Assembly: GCF_905147365.1 (NCBI RefSeq)
Contig: NC_056417.1
Coordinates: 2,192,501-2,256,500 of the forward strand
Direction: 5' to 3'
DNA: 64,000 bases
DNA from: Aricia agestis
Taxonomy: Eukaryota > Arthropoda > Insecta > Lepidoptera > Lycaenidae
Numbering within the stretch: position 1 is the stretch's first letter; the number at the start of each line of letters is the position of its first letter. The notes beneath the pieces are model-generated. The model was given only the letters and a program-made list of their open reading frames with translations. It did no database searches and was not told the origin of the DNA. The position numbers were made by a program, and so were the translations under genes. This document shows, in pieces, positions 61,671 through 64,000 of this stretch.

Positions 61671-61854
61671 CAGGGTGTAACAAATCTAAGTGATTATACT
61701 TTAGGGTGTGTATGAGTCCCGTGTATATAGTAGAAGTAGCAGCGCTGAAAGAGCAATTTTTTTCACTTGTATGGGGAAACTCGTGACGCTTGCCCACAAA
61801 AATCACAAAAAAAGTTCTTTCAGCGCTGCTACTTTCACGTGAACACCCTAAAGA
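61671..61854. mobile_element. Tc1/mariner-like MITE, family Q copy 3 (right end cut)
   Basis: CAGGGTGTAACAAATCTAAG preceded by TA; AGCAGCGCTGAAAGAGC pairs with GTTCTTTCAGCGCTGCTACT; it ends abruptly at GAACACCCTAAAG, where the hAT-like copy begins. Confidence 0.75.
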
Positions 61855-62074
61855 AGTGGTCCCCAACCTTTTTTTCATGCGGGCCACAAACATGATTTGG
61901 TCTTGGTGTCGCGGGCAACAAATTTTTTTTAGACTTGCAAGATAACATTCTTAAAAATTAACGATTTAAAATTGGAAAAAAATTAACGACTATCATGTAG
62001 ACATTACGTTATTTTGCCGGTGAGCATGAATCTCAACATTGTTCAACATCACGCGGGCCACAAATAAAGTCCCA
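61855..62074 (+). mobile_element. hAT-like non-autonomous element, second copy
   Basis: AGTGGTCCCCAACCTTTTTT, CATGCGGGCCACAAACATGA, TTTTGCCGGTGAGC and ACATCACGCGGGCCACAAAT. Colinear with 2185-2399. Confidence 0.6.
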
Positions 62075-62519
62075 GCTATAATATCACTTAGTTTTGTTAA
62101 GCACTGTACTTATATCACTTACTTTAACTTCACCGATTTCCAATGCAAACTATATAGTCTGTATTGTTATTTATTAGAAAATTTATTATGTCGTAACGGA
62201 AGTAACAGTTATGGGCCCCTTCGATTCATTTAGCGAAGGGAAGCTTCGACTAACTTCATTTCCTATAGTGTATACCATTCAACGCTATCTTACTTCTCAA
62301 AAGATCTTTATGTTGAAGAAATAAGAACCATTTTCCTATGAGATAACAAGTATGAGTACTCTTCGGTCTTCATACATCGAACTGCAAAAACATTGCACTT
62401 TGTTCTCCAAAGTGTTTCAAGAAAATAAAAGGAATAAAAGTACATAAAATAACCCTTTTATTCATAAAAATTTAAAGTTGTAAATTTTATTTTATTAATG
62501 TTAATATCTTAACTTTTCA
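62075..62519. other. Unassigned DNA
   Basis: No recognisable element; short frames only. Confidence 0.4.
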
Positions 62520-62541
62520 GGGGGGGGGGGGAGGGAGGGGG
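62520..62541 (+). repeat. G-rich tract (G12-A-GGG-A-GGGGG)
   Basis: A 22-nt run of G with two A interruptions, able in principle to form a G-quadruplex. Confidence 0.9.
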
Positions 62542-62557
62542 CCCACAAATCCTCCCT

Positions 62558-62712
62558 ACGTCCGTGGCGGTAACCGTAAATTTTAGGATGAAAAGAATCT
62601 TATGTGCTTTCCCGGGACTTAAAGTGTCTCCATACCAAATTTCATCGAATTCAGTCTAATGATATTAGACAGACAGACAAACTTTTTCTATTTGTTACAT
62701 GTAATGTCTGAC
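62558..62712 (+). repeat. RTE-like LINE 3' end
   Basis: GCGGTAACCGTAAATTTTAG, CTTTCCCGGGACTTAAAGTG, TCTCCATACCAAATTTCATC and GACAGACAGACAAACTTTTT. Confidence 0.7.
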
Positions 62713-62877
62713 TTTTTTTTTTTGAAATAAGCGAGCAAACGGGTCACCTTATGGAAAGCAACTTCCGTCGACCATGGACACTCGACGAATCAGAGCGCTA
62801 GCACTATTTTCACGCTGGTTTTCTGTGAGAACGTGGTATTTCTCCGGTCGAGCCGGCCCATTCGTGCCGAAGCATGG
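62713..62877 (-). mobile_element. SINE-A copy 11, internal deletion
   Basis: The T-run, CAAACGGGTCACC and CCATGGACACTCG are joined directly to CACGCTGGTTTTCTGTGAGA..CCGAAGCATGG, removing the G-rich tract. It ends at GCATGG, where a hairpin begins. Confidence 0.8.
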
Positions 62878-62926
62878 TTACAATTTTAGTACTAGTAGTA
62901 TGTGACTACTAGTACTAAAATTGTAA
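62878..62926. repeat. Perfect hairpin, 22-bp arms, at the SINE 5' end
   Basis: TTACAATTTTAGTACTAGTA(GT), spacer of 5 nt, exact complement. It replaces the last bases (CTCTCCCACGT) of the SINE. Confidence 0.9.
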
Positions 62927-63400
62927 TGTTATATAAATTTATTTTTTATCTAAACTATCCATAGTTCCGCAATGCCTCCTAACGTTACAATAAACTGACC
63001 CTAATAAAGTTCCACGTTAATTTCACGTGAGATATACGTGTACGTCATTAATTAGTGCATCGTCAATAGGCTTCACGTTATATTTTTGAATAAACCCGCA
63101 CTCTAAGCGTCTAACAAGCTCCTTCAGGCATTGTTTCGCCGACCGCAATGCGAAAAAGTTAAAACTAGAGAGTAGGAAGGTTATGAATAACCCATGAGTT
63201 TTAACTCTGTTGAGGTTATGATATGGTTTAGGTTTTTAGAGGTTGTTCAAAAGTTAAGAAATATATTATTATTCCTTTCCTATACGACATTAAGGAAACA
63301 AAAAATACAGGAAACCTTATAAAAGATGATTTTCAATCATATTCAAATAGCATTTGAAAGTATATTATTAATATATAAAATTAAAAATATATAAATTTAA
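62927..63400. other. Unassigned AT-rich DNA
   Basis: No features recognised. Confidence 0.4.
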
Positions 63401-63725
63401 ACGTGGGAGAGCCATGCTTCGGCACGAATGGGCCGGCTCGACCGGAGAAATACCACGTTCTCATATAAAAGCGCGTGAAACAGCGCTAGCGCTGTGTTTC
63501 GCCGAGTGAGTGAGTTTACCGGAGGCCCAATCCCCTACCCTATTCCCTTCCCTACCCTCCCCTATTCCCTTCCCATCCCTACCCTCCCCTATTAACCTAT
63601 TCCCTCTTAAAAGGCCGGCAACACACCTGCAGCTCTTCTGATGCTGCGAGTGTCCATGGGCGACGGAAGTTGCTTTCCATCAGGTGACCCGTTTGCTCGT
63701 TTGCCCCCTTATTTCATAAAAAAAA
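63401..63725 (+). mobile_element. SINE-A copy 12, full length
   Basis: Sense orientation, ACGTGGGAGAGCCATGCTTC to TTATTTCATAAAAAAAA. It has a clear C-rich tract (CCCTACCCTATTCCCTTCCC) and a poly(A) end. Confidence 0.85.
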
Positions 63726-63779
63726 TATTAAAATGTTGAAAATTTTGAATTCTTTCTCTATTAATGATTTCTTAGGTTT

Positions 63780-64000
63780 ACGCGAGTATCACTCATTATA
63801 TTGCAAGGCAAACACTTACGGATTCTGTCGCGGAGCACTTTTATTCATCCCGACGTTTCGGCTACTTTACAGCGGCCGTGGTCACGGGTGGACTGAGGTG
63901 ACAGGCGTCCAATTTATTGAAGTTCTTCAACTACCCGAAGATTCATCAATTTTTGTTTGCGTTCCGATCGACGCAGAACGAACTTACAGTGTCATGAAGC
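63780..64000 (-). repeat. Dispersed repeat entering the window edge (class unknown)
   Basis: The minus strand reads CTGTAAAGTAGCCGAAACGT, CGGGATGAATAAAAGTGCTC and CGCGACAGAATCCGTAAGTG. The CGAAACGTCGGGA word and its context are familiar from dispersed repeats in many insects, but I cannot assign the class. The window cuts it off. Confidence 0.4.

Overview
This is a eukaryotic nuclear window, AT-rich and almost entirely non-coding. It most likely comes from a butterfly or moth (Lepidoptera). That rests on the repeats: short poly(A)-tailed SINEs and RTE-like LINE 3' ends whose sequence I recognise from lepidopteran genomes, tRNA-headed SINEs, and many foldback MITEs. It also fits the arthropod-type initiator (TCAGT) at the one promoter I can support. 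I cannot name the species. There are no rRNA genes, no functional tRNA genes, no CRISPR arrays and no prokaryotic-style genes. Nearly all longer open frames lie inside repeats or are chance. Layout: 1-12.3 kb is repeat-dense intergenic DNA with LINE tails, SINEs, a 127-bp (TA)n tract, several MITEs and a PIF/Harbinger-type MITE that keeps the start of a MADF-like gene. At 12.39-12.63 kb is the only convincing host-gene signal. It comprises an initiator plus correctly spaced DPE, a GC-rich 5' UTR with GCTAC repeats and a start-stop uORF, and a first coding exon with a signal peptide and a consensus splice donor. A frame-compatible 42-nt second exon is possible at 15.22 kb, so much of what follows may be intron of this plus-strand gene. 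16-24 kb holds SINEs, LINE tails and nested MITEs; one MITE carries the N-terminus of a HARBI1-like transposase. 24-26 kb is relatively repeat-poor. 26-33 kb has foldback elements, a solo LTR and LINE remnants. 33.3-34.3 kb is a 40-bp satellite built of four 10-mers. 35-47 kb has more MITEs, a deleted piggyBac-like element, a hAT MITE with an intact 8-bp duplication, and SINEs. 47-64 kb contains a second solo LTR in the opposite orientation, the second Harbinger/MADF MITE, a 563-bp palindrome, a foldback element enclosing a 44-bp satellite array, and several SINEs. Mobile elements account for most of the identifiable sequence. Supported superfamilies are PIF/Harbinger (at least nine elements with TTA/TAA target duplications), piggyBac (TTAA), hAT (8-bp duplication), Tc1/mariner-like (TA), LTR (two solo LTRs with 4-bp duplications), RTE-like LINE tails, and at least three SINE families. 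Two of the SINE families share a 3' tail, implying a common LINE partner. Nested insertions give a relative order of events at several loci. A separate theme is a set of short perfect inverted repeats (17-27 bp arms, 3-9 nt spacers) best explained by template switching. All family assignments were made by eye, without database searches.
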